The notes: a model not told the origin generated them from the sequence alone. A stretch of DNA of 41,313 nt from an uncultured Eubacteriales bacterium (GCA_900315675.1 OMZY01000027.1:1-41313), one strand, 5' to 3'; counted from the first letter of the stretch, positions 15,918 through 26,040 are shown. Numbers and translations: made by a program.

Positions 15918-18476
15918 ATGGAACAATACATTGTGACCGGCATGAGCTGCGCGGCGTGCCAGGCCAGGGTGGAAAAGGCTGTGGCAAAGGTGCCCGGCGT
16001 GGATTCCGTTTCCGTGAGCCTGCTGACCAATTCCATGGGCGTGGAAGGAAATGCTTCCAGCGCGGAGATCATCCGGGCGGTGGAAGCGGCAGGCTACGGG
16101 GCCAGTGTGAAAGGGGCCCCTGCCGGGCAGCAGGCATCTGACAGCCTGGCGGCACAGGAGGAAACCCTGCAAGACCGGGAAACCCCGAAACTGAAACGCA
16201 GGCTGCTGCTGTCGGTGGGCTTCCTGGCGGTGCTGATGTACATCACAATGGGCCATCACATGGCGGGGTGGCCGCTGCCGGCTTTCCTGACGCACAATCA
16301 CCTGGCGCTGACGCTGACCCAGATGCTGCTGGCGCTGATCGTGATGATCATCAACGGGAAGTTCTTTACCAGCGGATTCCGGTCCCTGGCGCACGGCGCG
16401 CCGAACATGGATACGCTGGTGGCGCTGGGATCATCGGTCTCCTTCGGATGGAGCCTGTTTGTGTTCTACCGTATGTGCGGGATGATCACCGGCGGCGCGG
16501 GAAACATGGAGTTGATGGACCTGTATCACGGACAGCTGTACTTTGAATCCGCGGCGATGATTCCGGCCCTGATTACCGTAGGGAAGATGCTGGAAGCCCG
16601 GTCCAAGGGAAAGACGACGAACGCCCTGAAGAGCCTGATGAAGCTGGCGCCGCAGACAGCGGTGCTGCTCCGGGACGGCACAGAAACCGAAGTGCCGGTT
16701 GCGGAGGTCCGGACAGGGGATCTGTTTGCGGTGCGTCCGGGAGAAAGCATCCCTGTGGATGGCATCGTGGTTTCCGGAACGGGCGCTGTGAATGAATCCG
16801 CCCTGACAGGCGAGAGCATCCCGGTGGATAAAACGGAGGGAGACAAGGTCAGCGCAGCCACGATCAACCAGTCCGGTTTCCTGACCTGCCGTGCGACCCG
16901 GGTGGGAGAAGATACCACCCTGAGCCAGATCATCCGTATGGTTTCGGACGCGGCGGCCACCAAAGCGCCGATTGCCCGGATTGCAGACAGGGTATCCGGT
17001 ATCTTTGTACCGGCTGTGATCGGGATTGCCCTGATTGTAACAACGGGCTGGCTGATTGCCGGCGCATCCGCCGGGGACGCGGTTGCCAGAGGCATTTCCG
17101 TGCTGGTAATCTCCTGCCCCTGCGCGCTGGGCCTGGCTACACCGGTGGCCATCATGGTCGGCAACGGCCTGGGCGCAAAGAACGGTATCCTGTTCAAGAC
17201 CGGAGAAGCGCTGGAAACGGCAGGGAAAGTGCAGATAGTGGCACTGGACAAAACAGGTACAATTACCTCCGGAGAACCGGGCATGACGGATCTGATTCCC
17301 GCGGAAGGAAAAACAGAAACGGAACTGCTTCTGAAAGCGGCAGCCCTGGAGCAGGGCAGCGAACATCCACTGGCCAAGGCTATTCTGCGGGCGGCGGAAG
17401 AACGGCGGATGAAACCGGATGCCATTTCAGATTTCCGGGCTCTGCCCGGAAACGGACTGGAAGGCACTGTCGGAGGGAAGCAGCTTCACGGCGGCAGCGG
17501 CAGCTATATCAGCAGCCTGGTGAATGTGCCTGAGGAACTGATACGGCAGGCTGAAGCACTGGCGGAACAGGGCAAGACTCCGATGTTCTTTGCGGAAGAC
17601 GGAAAGACGCTGGGCGTGATTGCCGTGGCGGATCGAATCCGGGAAGATTCCCGGGAAGGCATCCGACAGCTGAAGAACCAGGGACTGCGGGTTGTGATGC
17701 TGACGGGTGACAATGAAAGAACGGCACAAGCCATTGCTGCACAGGCCGGGGTGGATGAATGGGTGGCCGGAGTCCTGCCGGAAGGCAAGGAAGAGGTGAT
17801 CCGGAAACTGCAGGAATACGGCCGTGTGGCCATGGTTGGCGACGGAATCAACGACGCGCCGGCACTGACGCGGGCGGACACCGGTATTGCCATCGGCGCG
17901 GGAACCGACGTGGCGATTGACAGCGCGGATATTGTGCTGATGAATTCCGCCCTGACAGATGTGGCGGCAGCGATCCGGCTGAGCCGGGCAACCTTGCGGA
18001 ACATCCATGAAAACCTGTTCTGGGCATTTTTCTATAACCTGATCTGCATTCCGCTGGCGGCAGGGCTCTTTGGATGGAAGATGAGCCCGATGATCGGCGC
18101 GGCAGCCATGAGCCTTTCCAGCTTTACGGTCTGCATGAATGCCCTGCGGCTGAACTTGTTCAGGCTGAAGGATCCGGCAAAGGATAAACCGCTGAAAGCG
18201 GCGAATATACCCCTTACCATAACAAAATCAATCAAAGAGGAACAGAAGAAAGAGAGGAGCGGAACCATGACAAAGACGGTAAAAATCAAAGGTATGATGT
18301 GCGGACACTGCGAGGCCTCTGTGAAGAAGGCGCTGGAGGCGCTTCCCTTTATCACGGAAGCAGCGGTCAGCCATGAGGCGGGCACCGCAGTCATCACCCT
18401 GTCCGGAGACCTGGATGAAGCGGCGGTGAAGGCGGCTGTGGAAGCCAAGGACTTTGCTTTTGAAGGAATCGAGTAA
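15918..18476 (+). CDS. copA: Copper-translocating P1B-type ATPase with C-terminal CopZ-like domain
   Basis: An 852-residue copper exporter. It has an N-terminal heavy-metal-associated domain ([15 protein letters not shown], residues 8-22), then TM helices, the phosphatase-loop TGES, the membrane copper site [11 protein letters not shown], the phosphorylation motif [11 protein letters not shown], the nucleotide-binding HP in GSEHPLAKA and hinge [14 protein letters not shown]. After the last helices a polar linker (residues of about 755-783) leads to a second HMA domain, [18 protein letters not shown]. An in-frame ATG at 18267 with its own AGGAG could give this last domain as a free 69-residue CopZ. 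GATAAGGAG supports the start. Confidence 0.96.
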   Translation: MEQYIVTGMSCAACQARVEKAVAKVPGVDSVSVSLLTNSMGVEGNASSAEIIRAVEAAGYGASVKGAPAGQQASDSLAAQEETLQDRETPKLKRRLLLSVGFLAVLMYITMGHHMAGWPLPAFLTHNHLALTLTQMLLALIVMIINGKFFTSGFRSLAHGAPNMDTLVALGSSVSFGWSLFVFYRMCGMITGGAGNMELMDLYHGQLYFESAAMIPALITVGKMLEARSKGKTTNALKSLMKLAPQTAVLLRDGTETEVPVAEVRTGDLFAVRPGESIPVDGIVVSGTGAVNESALTGESIPVDKTEGDKVSAATINQSGFLTCRATRVGEDTTLSQIIRMVSDAAATKAPIARIADRVSGIFVPAVIGIALIVTTGWLIAGASAGDAVARGISVLVISCPCALGLATPVAIMVGNGLGAKNGILFKTGEALETAGKVQIVALDKTGTITSGEPGMTDLIPAEGKTETELLLKAAALEQGSEHPLAKAILRAAEERRMKPDAISDFRALPGNGLEGTVGGKQLHGGSGSYISSLVNVPEELIRQAEALAEQGKTPMFFAEDGKTLGVIAVADRIREDSREGIRQLKNQGLRVVMLTGDNERTAQAIAAQAGVDEWVAGVLPEGKEEVIRKLQEYGRVAMVGDGINDAPALTRADTGIAIGAGTDVAIDSADIVLMNSALTDVAAAIRLSRATLRNIHENLFWAFFYNLICIPLAAGLFGWKMSPMIGAAAMSLSSFTVCMNALRLNLFRLKDPAKDKPLKAANIPLTITKSIKEEQKKERSGTMTKTVKIKGMMCGHCEASVKKALEALPFITEAAVSHEAGTAVITLSGDLDEAAVKAAVEAKDFAFEGIE
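18255..18476 (+). CDS. Nested CopZ-like copper chaperone (possible internal start)
   Basis: Within copA and in the same frame, AGGAG (18255-18259) is followed after 7 bases by ATG at 18267. The 69-residue product [18 protein letters not shown]... is a full-length CopZ with the CxxC copper site. Spacing and length both match a real gene, so both a fused and a free chaperone may be made. Whether the internal start is used cannot be told from the sequence. The interval given starts at the ribosome site. Confidence 0.55.
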   Translation, partial: RSGTMTKTVKIKGMMCGHCEASVKKALEALPFITEAAVSHEAGTAVITLSGDLDEAAVKAAVEAKDFAFEGIE

Positions 18477-18494
18477 CAGCAATCACACACACGG

Positions 18495-18534
18495 AGGCAT
18501 CCGGCCGGAAAACGGCGGGATGCCTTTTTTTTTT
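18495..18534 (+). terminator. Terminator of csoR-copA
   Basis: A stem of AGGCATCC and GCCG with matching right arm ending GGGATGCCT is followed by ten T residues (18525-18534). Confidence 0.9.
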
Positions 18535-18638
18535 GCCGGGAAACCGCGAAAGGGGTGAAGGACAGGAAAAGAACAGTCAAAATTGTAAAAATGCAATGAA
18601 AAAACTGAAAAAATGTAATATTCATCTGCCGTTATGCA

Positions 18639-18668
18639 TTGTACGGCGTATAAGCATTATGATATTAT
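18639..18668 (+). promoter_or_regulatory. Candidate promoter of the surface-protein gene
   Basis: TTGTAC (18639-18644) and TATTAT (18663-18668) are 18 bases apart in an A+T-rich stretch 100 bases before the ATG. The remaining leader of about 100 bases is untranslated. This is a moderate match only. Confidence 0.4.
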
Positions 18669-18768
18669 TAATCAATTGATTCACAAAGGTACAGACAATT
18701 TCCGGGACGATTGTAAAAAAGATCCTTTCCGCAAAAGCCCAACTCTCAGATGACGGAGTGAACGCATC

Positions 18769-21700
18769 ATGATCAGAAGCTTCAGACGACGGATATTCCT
18801 TTTGCTCGCCATCCTTGCGCTGATTATCGGCATAAACAGCGTGCTGCCGTTATCTGCCGGCTACGCGGAAAGCAGCCAGATCCGAAGCGCGAAGATCGAG
18901 TGGATAACGCCGGACAGCCTGTCGGACGGGCAGACGAACCGGCTGTTTATCCGGAAGCACAGCGACGATTCGGAAACCAGCATGCAGTTCCAGATCAACG
19001 TCGTCCTGACAGGACAGGAACCGCATGAGCCGGGTTCTGTCCGGATCCTGTTCCCGCGGCAGATCTGGCATGAGCGGAGCACATACTATGCCGACGGTGC
19101 GGTTATGTCGGCGGGATACGGCGGAATGACCTTCTCCGTTCCGGACGCACCGAGCGAGAATTCCCTGTGGCACTGGGAGGAAGCGGAGAACGGGCAGTAC
19201 GCCATCGTCAACGACGCGGCTATCGATGCCGCGGCGGATATTAATTTCGAGTGTACGATCACCGGGATCTTGGTTTCGAAGATCGTGGATATGCGGCCCA
19301 GCGATCCCCTGAAGGCTACGGTGGAGGTCACGACCCGCAGCGGCGTGAAGGACACCATGAGCACCCAGGAACTGACGGCGGTCATCGACACGAGGGAATG
19401 CCTGAGTGATCCCGGCGCGGGCATGTCCGCCCAGGTGTACTCGACGCCAGAAAGCGTTCCGGCGGGCGCGAAGGAGAACCTGCCCGGCGGCCCGGAAACG
19501 GCGAATAAGTATGTGTTTGTGCGCTGGAAAACCTGGCCGCTGTATGAAGGCACGCAGTACTTCAGCCTGGACATGGACGTGTGGGCCGGGGTGGCGGAAG
19601 GAAACGGGGTCTCGATCCCGGGCATCATCCTGGGTGAGGTCAACGTCAGCGGCGGGACGGTCGGCACGGAGACCTCCGGCGAGCAGGCCGGGGAGCACTA
19701 CAGCCGGCAGACGGTCCGGTACAACTATGACGGCCGGGGATGGAACGACTACCGGGCCCGGGAAATCTGGGCGGCGTATCCCACGGACCAGATGCAGAAC
19801 AACAAAACCTATACGATCCGCGCGGCGTCGCAGTGGACGCTGACGGAAGCCGACCCGGAGCAGGCCGGCGACCCGAGGGAAGTCTCCCGGGCCGGGGCGA
19901 CAGCGTCGGCGAACTATCTGCACGCGGGATGGGAGTATCCTGCGGGAACGTTTGGCGTGTATAAGTATTCGGGCTCGCAGCCCAGCCATACGCACAACAC
20001 CCCGGTGAAGGACCGGCCGGACGGGAGCACCAGCTCCCAGAGCCACAAAAAGGACAAGACCTACGAGATGGCCGTCGGCGCGCTGCGCAACGGAAAGAGC
20101 GTGACGCTGGACTTCGAGGTGCTTACCGTGGGGTACGGCTATTCGTACACCGCGGGCCCGACGAGCGAGGTGCCGGACCTGCCGGAAGGCTGGGAAGAGG
20201 ACTCCTCCCATTACCTGAACTGGACCTACCGGATGGAGACCACGGACGATACGATTTCCGTGGCGAACATCAGCAACGGCGGGAACCTCGGGGCAGGGGA
20301 CTACTACTTCGACAGCATCACCATCGCGGCGCCGGAGATGTTCTCCTACGGGCGCCAGACGTCGGATACGTACCAGATCCCTGGCTCTGAATTCGGCTAC
20401 AGGCCCGACAACCGCCTGCCGAAACCGGACGTGGAGGTCTGGATCGAGAAGAACAAGAGCGGGAGCTGGGAGCTGTACCAGACGGTGGCAGCACGCAGCG
20501 GGACGAAGAAGATCACCTTCCCGGCGGACGCGAACGTAACCGGCTACCGGACAGTGGTCGCGACCAACCAGGCCGCCTGCAAGCTGGCGGTGTGGCCGAA
20601 GGTGACGATCCTACCGTCCGCGCATGTGATGGAGCTGGCGGAAGAGCGCCTTCAGGGCTACACGAACGTCGTCCTGAAGAACGAAGCACGGCAGGTGACG
20701 ACCTTCTACCAGAGCGCGGAGCGGCAGGACGAGGTACTGCCGGAGCAGACCGCGTGGCTGGAGGCCAACGACGACTACACAACCGAGAGCAGCGACAGCA
20801 GCCTGTCCACGCTGACGGAGGCCGGCTACAAGGTCTACGGATCCATGCCCTCGACCGGGGATTACACGTACACCAGAACCTCGAATGATCCGGCGAACCG
20901 CCGCGTCGTGGTGACGCTCTTTGCGGCGGTGTACGAACAGGCCAACGTGACGGACGGGACAAAATACAACGAAGCGGTGGCGATGGGCGCCATCACTCCG
21001 GAAACCTCCGGGACCTGGTACCTGCTGCTTCCGGAACACTTCGTGCCGAACACGTCGACGATCCAGATGCGGAGCGGCGACCGGGTCACCGACGTGAAGG
21101 TGACGGAAAACTTCCGAAACAGCGGGCGGACCCTGGTGACGGTGAAGGCGACGCTGACGCCGGATCCCCAAAAATTGTCCAGCTATAATTCGCAGGCCAA
21201 CAACTGCTGGGGGGACAAAATCCAGATCTCCATGGATATGTATGTGCCGTGGTCGGACTACAACAAAGTCCGGAACGGGTACGCGGTCTACCACGCGGCG
21301 TTTGAATCGGGCAACCCGGGCCGGCTGGGGAACCTGACGGATCAGAATTATTACCAGACCGTCGGATATCCGGACGTATGGCCGGGTACCCCCAACACCT
21401 ACCTCTACAGCATTTCCGACTCGCAGATCCGCGGGTGGATGAGTGACCTGGACCCGGACAGCGATGAGGAACGGTTCGTGTACCTGCGCGTCTCGGAGAG
21501 CATACGGGACGCTGACCTCTCGGAGCAGGTGGAATTCCGGAAGGACGCCCGGGCGGACCAGGGCGACTCCTGGGGCAGGGGCACCCGGGATGAGAACCAG
21601 GTCACCGTAACCGAGGGCGGCAAATACACCTACCGGCTGACCGTTGCCTCGAAGCAGGACGCAAAGACCACGGGCATCCTGATCTATGATGCCCTTGAGG

Positions 21701-23541
21701 AGTATGTGCCGCACGAAGGGTACGACCAGGACGACGTGAACGGGAAAAAGGCCTGGAGCGGCGCCTGGCAGGGCGAGGGCCAGTGGAAGGGAACGCTGGA
21801 GTCCGTGGACCTGTCCGAACTGTACGGGGACAGGTGTATGGGAAGACTGTACTACAGCACAACGTCCGGACTGGTGTTTGACAACAACATCGACACAAAC
21901 GTGCGGGGATGGGTCAACTTCGACAGCGGCGCCTGGGGCAGCGCCTACAGGCTGACTGACACGGATATCTGGACCGAAGTGACCGGCAGCCTGGAAAACG
22001 GTGTCTGGACTGTGCCGGACGCACTGAAGGGAAAAGTGACCGCCATTGCGGTGAACGCCGAGCGCTATAACCAGGCGGACATCGCAGCATCCTATGTCCT
22101 GGACCCGGGGGAAAAGCTCTCCGTCTACCTGAATATGGCTGCGCCGACGGACAACGGCAATGACGGCACATGGAACGCGAAGGGTGCCTACGACCACAAG
22201 AAGGACAACGCCGCGTCCACGGACGATATCGACTGGACCGGCGCGGCGGACCCCGCCAACAACATGTATGCCTACAACGCGGCGACAACCGTGTATATCC
22301 CCTTCGTCAAGTCCGGGAACAGCGAACAGGCCCAGCCCAGGGCACGGCTGGAGAGTGCGTATTCCCGGGTGGGCATCGTGCCCAGCGTGGTTTCGGTGCG
22401 GAAGACCTGGAACGACGGGGAAAGTGTCAACGGCCAATATATGGAGAACCGCGATGGGCTGCGCCCAGACAGTGTGACGGTGCACCTGAAGGGGCGGACC
22501 TCCGACCCGGATTCCCCGAAGATCGACCGGGATCTCACCCTGACCGCGGAGGGCGGCTGGAAGGGCGTGTTCCTGAACGCACCGGACACAGACAGCAACG
22601 GGAACGCGTACACCTATACGGTGACGGAGGACCCGGTGCCCGGGTACACCACGGGGGTGTACAGGGAGGCCGGACGTTCCTGGGAGATCGTCAACACGCA
22701 CAAAAAGGAAACCTTCACCCTCACGGGTGAAAAGCTGTGGCTGAACCCGGACGGAACGCCGGCGGAACCGACGGTCAGCAACATCTGGATCGCGTACCGG
22801 CGGATTACCAGCACTGGGCCGGAGAACGGTACGCGCCAGATCCAGGTCACACCGGACAGCATGGGCCGGTGGATCTACACATTCAAAGACCTGGACCGCT
22901 ATGAGCCGGGCGGATTTGAATACCAGTATGTCCTGGAGGAGCACAGCGTGCCGGACGGCTGGTTCGCGCAGACGCAAGCGGCCCCGGCGGGGGTCACGGT
23001 GACGGCGGAGTACGACCCGGAGGACCTCACGACCTTCCGGAACTTCAGAAAGCCGGACTTTGGCTATGCCATGATCTACTGCAAAGTGGATAACCGGTCC
23101 AAGGCGAAGGACGGGAACACGGCGGTGCCGTCGTTCACCTTCACGGTGGAAATGAAAAAGGACGGCGCGACCGTGGGCGGGGAATACGAATACGTCCTGT
23201 ACGACAAGGCGCCGCAGAGCTCGTGGAGCACCGCCCTGCCGGAAGGCACTGCACAGATTGGCAGCGGAACGATCCGCAGCGGCGATACCGTGACGGTGCA
23301 GCCGGAGCAGACCGTGGAGATCATCGGCATTCCCAGCGGCACAGAATGCACGGTCAAGGAAGGCATGGGCGCGGGCTGGACGTCGGACCGGGACTACGCG
23401 GACGACACCTCAAGGATGACAATCGAACAGGGCCGGACGTCGAGCGTTGGCTTCTGGAACTATTATGCCGCCAGGACGACCCTCACGATCACCGGGACGA
23501 AGCGCCTGCGGGGACGGGAGCAGAATTCGCCTTCAACCTGA
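18769..23541 (+). CDS. Giant wall-anchored Cna_B/FctA surface protein, N-terminal part (frameshifted)
   Basis: The first 1590 codons of a surface protein. A signal peptide covers residues 1-33 (cleavage likely after GYA). Residues of about 35-1200 are beta-rich adhesin-like sequence with isopeptide-type fimbrial stretches (GKYTYRLTVASKQDAKTTG...). A Cna_B domain follows at about 1206-1310, with candidate isopeptide residues Lys1212, Glu1287 and Asn1309. A second Cna_B-like domain (LTGEKLWLNPDG) and a DUF7601-like domain come next. An FctA-type domain begins (TLTITGTKRL), then the frame runs into TGA. The sequence resumes in another frame, so 18769-26003 was probably one protein of about 2410 residues. 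GACGGAG lies upstream of the ATG. Confidence 0.88.
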   Translation: MIRSFRRRIFLLLAILALIIGINSVLPLSAGYAESSQIRSAKIEWITPDSLSDGQTNRLFIRKHSDDSETSMQFQINVVLTGQEPHEPGSVRILFPRQIWHERSTYYADGAVMSAGYGGMTFSVPDAPSENSLWHWEEAENGQYAIVNDAAIDAAADINFECTITGILVSKIVDMRPSDPLKATVEVTTRSGVKDTMSTQELTAVIDTRECLSDPGAGMSAQVYSTPESVPAGAKENLPGGPETANKYVFVRWKTWPLYEGTQYFSLDMDVWAGVAEGNGVSIPGIILGEVNVSGGTVGTETSGEQAGEHYSRQTVRYNYDGRGWNDYRAREIWAAYPTDQMQNNKTYTIRAASQWTLTEADPEQAGDPREVSRAGATASANYLHAGWEYPAGTFGVYKYSGSQPSHTHNTPVKDRPDGSTSSQSHKKDKTYEMAVGALRNGKSVTLDFEVLTVGYGYSYTAGPTSEVPDLPEGWEEDSSHYLNWTYRMETTDDTISVANISNGGNLGAGDYYFDSITIAAPEMFSYGRQTSDTYQIPGSEFGYRPDNRLPKPDVEVWIEKNKSGSWELYQTVAARSGTKKITFPADANVTGYRTVVATNQAACKLAVWPKVTILPSAHVMELAEERLQGYTNVVLKNEARQVTTFYQSAERQDEVLPEQTAWLEANDDYTTESSDSSLSTLTEAGYKVYGSMPSTGDYTYTRTSNDPANRRVVVTLFAAVYEQANVTDGTKYNEAVAMGAITPETSGTWYLLLPEHFVPNTSTIQMRSGDRVTDVKVTENFRNSGRTLVTVKATLTPDPQKLSSYNSQANNCWGDKIQISMDMYVPWSDYNKVRNGYAVYHAAFESGNPGRLGNLTDQNYYQTVGYPDVWPGTPNTYLYSISDSQIRGWMSDLDPDSDEERFVYLRVSESIRDADLSEQVEFRKDARADQGDSWGRGTRDENQVTVTEGGKYTYRLTVASKQDAKTTGILIYDALEEYVPHEGYDQDDVNGKKAWSGAWQGEGQWKGTLESVDLSELYGDRCMGRLYYSTTSGLVFDNNIDTNVRGWVNFDSGAWGSAYRLTDTDIWTEVTGSLENGVWTVPDALKGKVTAIAVNAERYNQADIAASYVLDPGEKLSVYLNMAAPTDNGNDGTWNAKGAYDHKKDNAASTDDIDWTGAADPANNMYAYNAATTVYIPFVKSGNSEQAQPRARLESAYSRVGIVPSVVSVRKTWNDGESVNGQYMENRDGLRPDSVTVHLKGRTSDPDSPKIDRDLTLTAEGGWKGVFLNAPDTDSNGNAYTYTVTEDPVPGYTTGVYREAGRSWEIVNTHKKETFTLTGEKLWLNPDGTPAEPTVSNIWIAYRRITSTGPENGTRQIQVTPDSMGRWIYTFKDLDRYEPGGFEYQYVLEEHSVPDGWFAQTQAAPAGVTVTAEYDPEDLTTFRNFRKPDFGYAMIYCKVDNRSKAKDGNTAVPSFTFTVEMKKDGATVGGEYEYVLYDKAPQSSWSTALPEGTAQIGSGTIRSGDTVTVQPEQTVEIIGIPSGTECTVKEGMGAGWTSDRDYADDTSRMTIEQGRTSSVGFWNYYAARTTLTITGTKRLRGREQNSPST
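23510..23513 (+). other. Probable one-base deletion (frameshift) in a G run
   Basis: Four G residues occur where five would keep one frame. With five, the joined sequence reads TGTKRLRGTGAEFAFNLSDY, a normal FctA-domain start. This may be a sequencing or assembly error, a real mutation or slippage-based on/off switching. Confidence 0.75.
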
Positions 23542-26003
23542 GCGACTACAACAAATTTGACGATACCGGCTATGAAAACAGCGGCTACGGGCAGGTCATC
23601 GCCACGGTGAAGACCGGCGTGAGCCGGGGCACGGTGACTGAGGATGACGGCACGAAGACAGGGCTCGCAATGTTCACGTTCCGGGCGACGTATGATGGCA
23701 ACAGCACGTATACGATGCGCGAATACGGCGGGACGAAGGTCCTGCACTACAAGGCGGAAGAGGCCCTGCCTACCGGCACGCAGGTCAATGCGGACGGGAG
23801 CGTAACCTGGAAAAACGTCACCTACGACACGGAACGGAAGGACGTGACGGTGACGATCACGGACAACATGGACGGCACCGTGAAGATCACGTCGACCCCG
23901 CTGGTGTTCACGAACACTTATCACATGCAGATGGGTATTGCCCTGACAGCGCAAAAGGAGCTGGTAGGACGGACGCTGCAGCCGGAGGAATTCTCTTTTG
24001 AGGTCCGGCGGAACGGCGCCGCGGCCGGCTCGGCCCCCATCGCCCGCGGAAAGAACGACGCGGACGGAAACATCACCTTCACGCCGGAAATTTCCCTGAC
24101 GGAACGGGACCTGGCTGCTATTTCCCCGACGACAGGCATCGGGGAAGTGAAGTTCCTCATCAGTGAGGTGCAGGGAACGGACCCGACGGTGGCCTATTTG
24201 ACTACGCCGGCCGAAGCGGTTGTGCAGATCGGCCAGAAGACGAACGGCGAAATCCTCACGGCGCTGCCCGGCCAGACGCTGAAGCACCAGGAAGCGGACT
24301 GTTCCGCATGCGGCGGAACAGGCGAGGACGGCGGACTGACCGCAACCATGCTCGACAAAAGCCTTGAGATCACTGGAACGCTTCCGATGAACTCTTATTT
24401 CAACAATCAGTACATGGACCTCTGCACGAAATGCGGCGGCACCGGGTATGATCCGGAAAGCCCGGGCACTCCGTGCAGTACCTGCGGAGGCTTAGCTGTG
24501 TCCTTCCGGGAGGATAACGGACTCAATGCGCTCCATCTGGGAAACGGTCAGGTGATCTGGCAGATTACAAACCAGTTCTCGCTGGAGGAGAACCTTGCCA
24601 ATACGAGTCTGGACGCCTCCATGTTCCCGAAGACGTCATACTGGGTGATACTCGGATATGTGTTTACGGAAGCGCAATGGACGGCTGCGAACGGAAGCAT
24701 GTCACAGCTCTATTCCATGATGGAAAACGCCGCCCTGATCTACCTGAAAGGCAACGCCGGAGACACCTGTTCCGTCTGCGGAGGAACCGGCAAGATGGAC
24801 GGCGAGCTGTACGTCGACGGCGAAGCGGAGCCTGTGGCCCTGGTGAACCACCTGAAGACCGGGATCCGGTTCACGGCGGAGAAACTGATGGACGGACAGC
24901 CCGCGGCGGAACCCTTTGAATTTGTGCTGCTGGAGACGGATGAGGCCAGAAGCACAGAAAAGGAAATCGCCCGGACAAAGAACGGCACGGACGGCAAAAT
25001 CCTGTTTGAGAATGTATATGTGGATCCGGTCCCGGCCGGCGATCGTTACTATGTGATCCGGGAAGCGGCGGGAACCAATCCGGCGGTGGAATATGATACC
25101 GGCGAAGACTTGTACAAGGTGACCGTTGCCAGTTCACCGGACGGGATTCATACCGTGGAGCAGAAACGCATATCCGGCGACGGCATCTTCCGGAACACCC
25201 GGAAAGCCGGATCGCTTGCCATTGAAGTTAAAACCAGCGGATATACGAGGCCGTGGTGGGCAACGTATTGGGAACCTCCCAAATTCAAGGTGAATGTGCT
25301 CCTGAAGGACCGAGAAGGCAAACCGCTGGCAGGGCATCCGCTTCCGGAAACAAAGGGAAAAGCAAGGCTATCCGCAAAAGCGGAAAATACGGGAAATATA
25401 AAAACAGTGTCGGATGTCCGGGTCAGAGCGGAAAGTCCAGCCCAAAACCTGACGGACAGCGACGGCCACGGAACCCTCCTGATTGAAGGCGGAAGTACCG
25501 CGGTGATTACCGGCCTTCCGGACGGAGCCACCTATGAGGTTTCCCAGCCGGCGGACAGCATGCCCAGGGGCTTCAGCCAGGGCAGCGCGGAAGGCGCCAC
25601 GGGCACGATCAGGGGCGGCGAGCAAAGCAAGGCAACGCTGCAGAACAACTATGAGGGTGAAGAAGAACCTGATCCGTCTGAATCTCCCAAGACGACGGAC
25701 GCACCGACGGTCACCCCGACGGCAACACCGACAGCGACACCGACAGCTACACCGACGGCGACACCGGCAACTGCACCGACAGCTACGCCGACGGTCACTC
25801 CGACAGCCACATCGACGGTAACACCGGCAGCGACTCCGACAACAACCCCGACGAGCACGCCGACGGCTGCTCCGACGATCACACCGAAACCACAGGAAGT
25901 CCCGCGAACCGGGGACAGCGCCAGCCCGCTGCTGTGGGCCGGACTGATCCTGGCAGGACTGATCGGAATCGTCCTGCTGATGAAGCCGCGCAAAAAGGAA
26001 TAA
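23514..26003 (+). CDS. Giant surface protein, C-terminal part with Cys block and sortase signal
   Basis: This part continues the same protein in the other frame (829 residues from 23514). In order: the rest of an FctA-like domain to FTNTYHM; a second one (LTAQKELVGRTLQPEEFSFEV); a Cys-rich insert with four CxxCGG motifs; a third FctA-like domain (FTAEKLMDGQPAAEPFEFVL); a DUF7601-like domain; a Thr/Pro-rich wall-spanning repeat; the sortase-type signal VPRTG (25899-25913); a hydrophobic helix; and KPRKKE. Valine replaces Leu in the LPxTG pattern, so a particular sortase may be needed; none is in this window. The frame is also open upstream to an ATG at 23223, but that stretch is out of frame with the protein family. 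Confidence 0.85.
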   Translation, partial: TGAEFAFNLSDYNKFDDTGYENSGYGQVIATVKTGVSRGTVTEDDGTKTGLAMFTFRATYDGNSTYTMREYGGTKVLHYKAEEALPTGTQVNADGSVTWKNVTYDTERKDVTVTITDNMDGTVKITSTPLVFTNTYHMQMGIALTAQKELVGRTLQPEEFSFEVRRNGAAAGSAPIARGKNDADGNITFTPEISLTERDLAAISPTTGIGEVKFLISEVQGTDPTVAYLTTPAEAVVQIGQKTNGEILTALPGQTLKHQEADCSACGGTGEDGGLTATMLDKSLEITGTLPMNSYFNNQYMDLCTKCGGTGYDPESPGTPCSTCGGLAVSFREDNGLNALHLGNGQVIWQITNQFSLEENLANTSLDASMFPKTSYWVILGYVFTEAQWTAANGSMSQLYSMMENAALIYLKGNAGDTCSVCGGTGKMDGELYVDGEAEPVALVNHLKTGIRFTAEKLMDGQPAAEPFEFVLLETDEARSTEKEIARTKNGTDGKILFENVYVDPVPAGDRYYVIREAAGTNPAVEYDTGEDLYKVTVASSPDGIHTVEQKRISGDGIFRNTRKAGSLAIEVKTSGYTRPWWATYWEPPKFKVNVLLKDREGKPLAGHPLPETKGKARLSAKAENTGNIKTVSDVRVRAESPAQNLTDSDGHGTLLIEGGSTAVITGLPDGATYEVSQPADSMPRGFSQGSAEGATGTIRGGEQSKATLQNNYEGEEEPDPSESPKTTDAPTVTPTATPTATPTATPTATPATAPTATPTVTPTATSTVTPAATPTTTPTSTPTAAPTITPKPQEVPRTGDSASPLLWAGLILAGLIGIVLLMKPRKKE
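24300..24791 (+). other. DnaJ-like four-motif cysteine block in the surface protein
   Basis: Four cysteine motifs occur: CSACGGTG (24300-24323), CTKCGGTG (24423-24446), CSTCGG (24474-24491) and CSVCGGTG (24768-24791). They match the CxxCxGxG repeats of the DnaJ/Hsp40 zinc-finger domain in number and form. Gaps between first cysteines are 41, 17 and 98 residues, longer than in DnaJ. No J-domain is present. Confidence 0.8.
25692..25890 (+). repeat. Thr-Pro tandem repeat region
   Basis: Imperfect ACACCGACGGC/ACACCGACAGC units encode runs of TPTA, TPTV and TPTS. Such Thr/Pro-rich regions span the peptidoglycan in sortase-anchored proteins and may be glycosylated. Unit number is likely to vary among strains. 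Confidence 0.85.
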
Positions 26004-26008
26004 GCAGG

Positions 26009-26036
26009 AATACCGGCTGGCATCAGCCGGTATTTT
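26009..26036 (+). terminator. Terminator of the surface-protein gene
   Basis: AATACCGGCTG pairs with CAGCCGGTATT around GCAT, followed by further T residues. The next promoter begins five bases later. Confidence 0.85.
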
Positions 26037-26040
26037 CCTG

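Noticed and set aside
20611-22977. A very long open frame antisense to the surface-protein gene
   Set aside because: It mirrors the codon pattern of the sense gene, which has G/C-rich third positions. Its translation has no recognisable domain and no ribosome site. Similar antisense frames lie opposite thrS, serA and the reductase gene.
23506-23520. Programmed -1 ribosomal frameshifting
   Set aside because: The site CTGCGGGGACGG is not a canonical X-XXY-YYZ slippery heptamer, and I see no clear stimulatory stem directly after it. A one-base deletion is simpler.
25692-25890. CRISPR-like regular repeats
   Set aside because: The units are short, gapless, imperfect and in frame as Thr-Pro codons, with no unique spacers.
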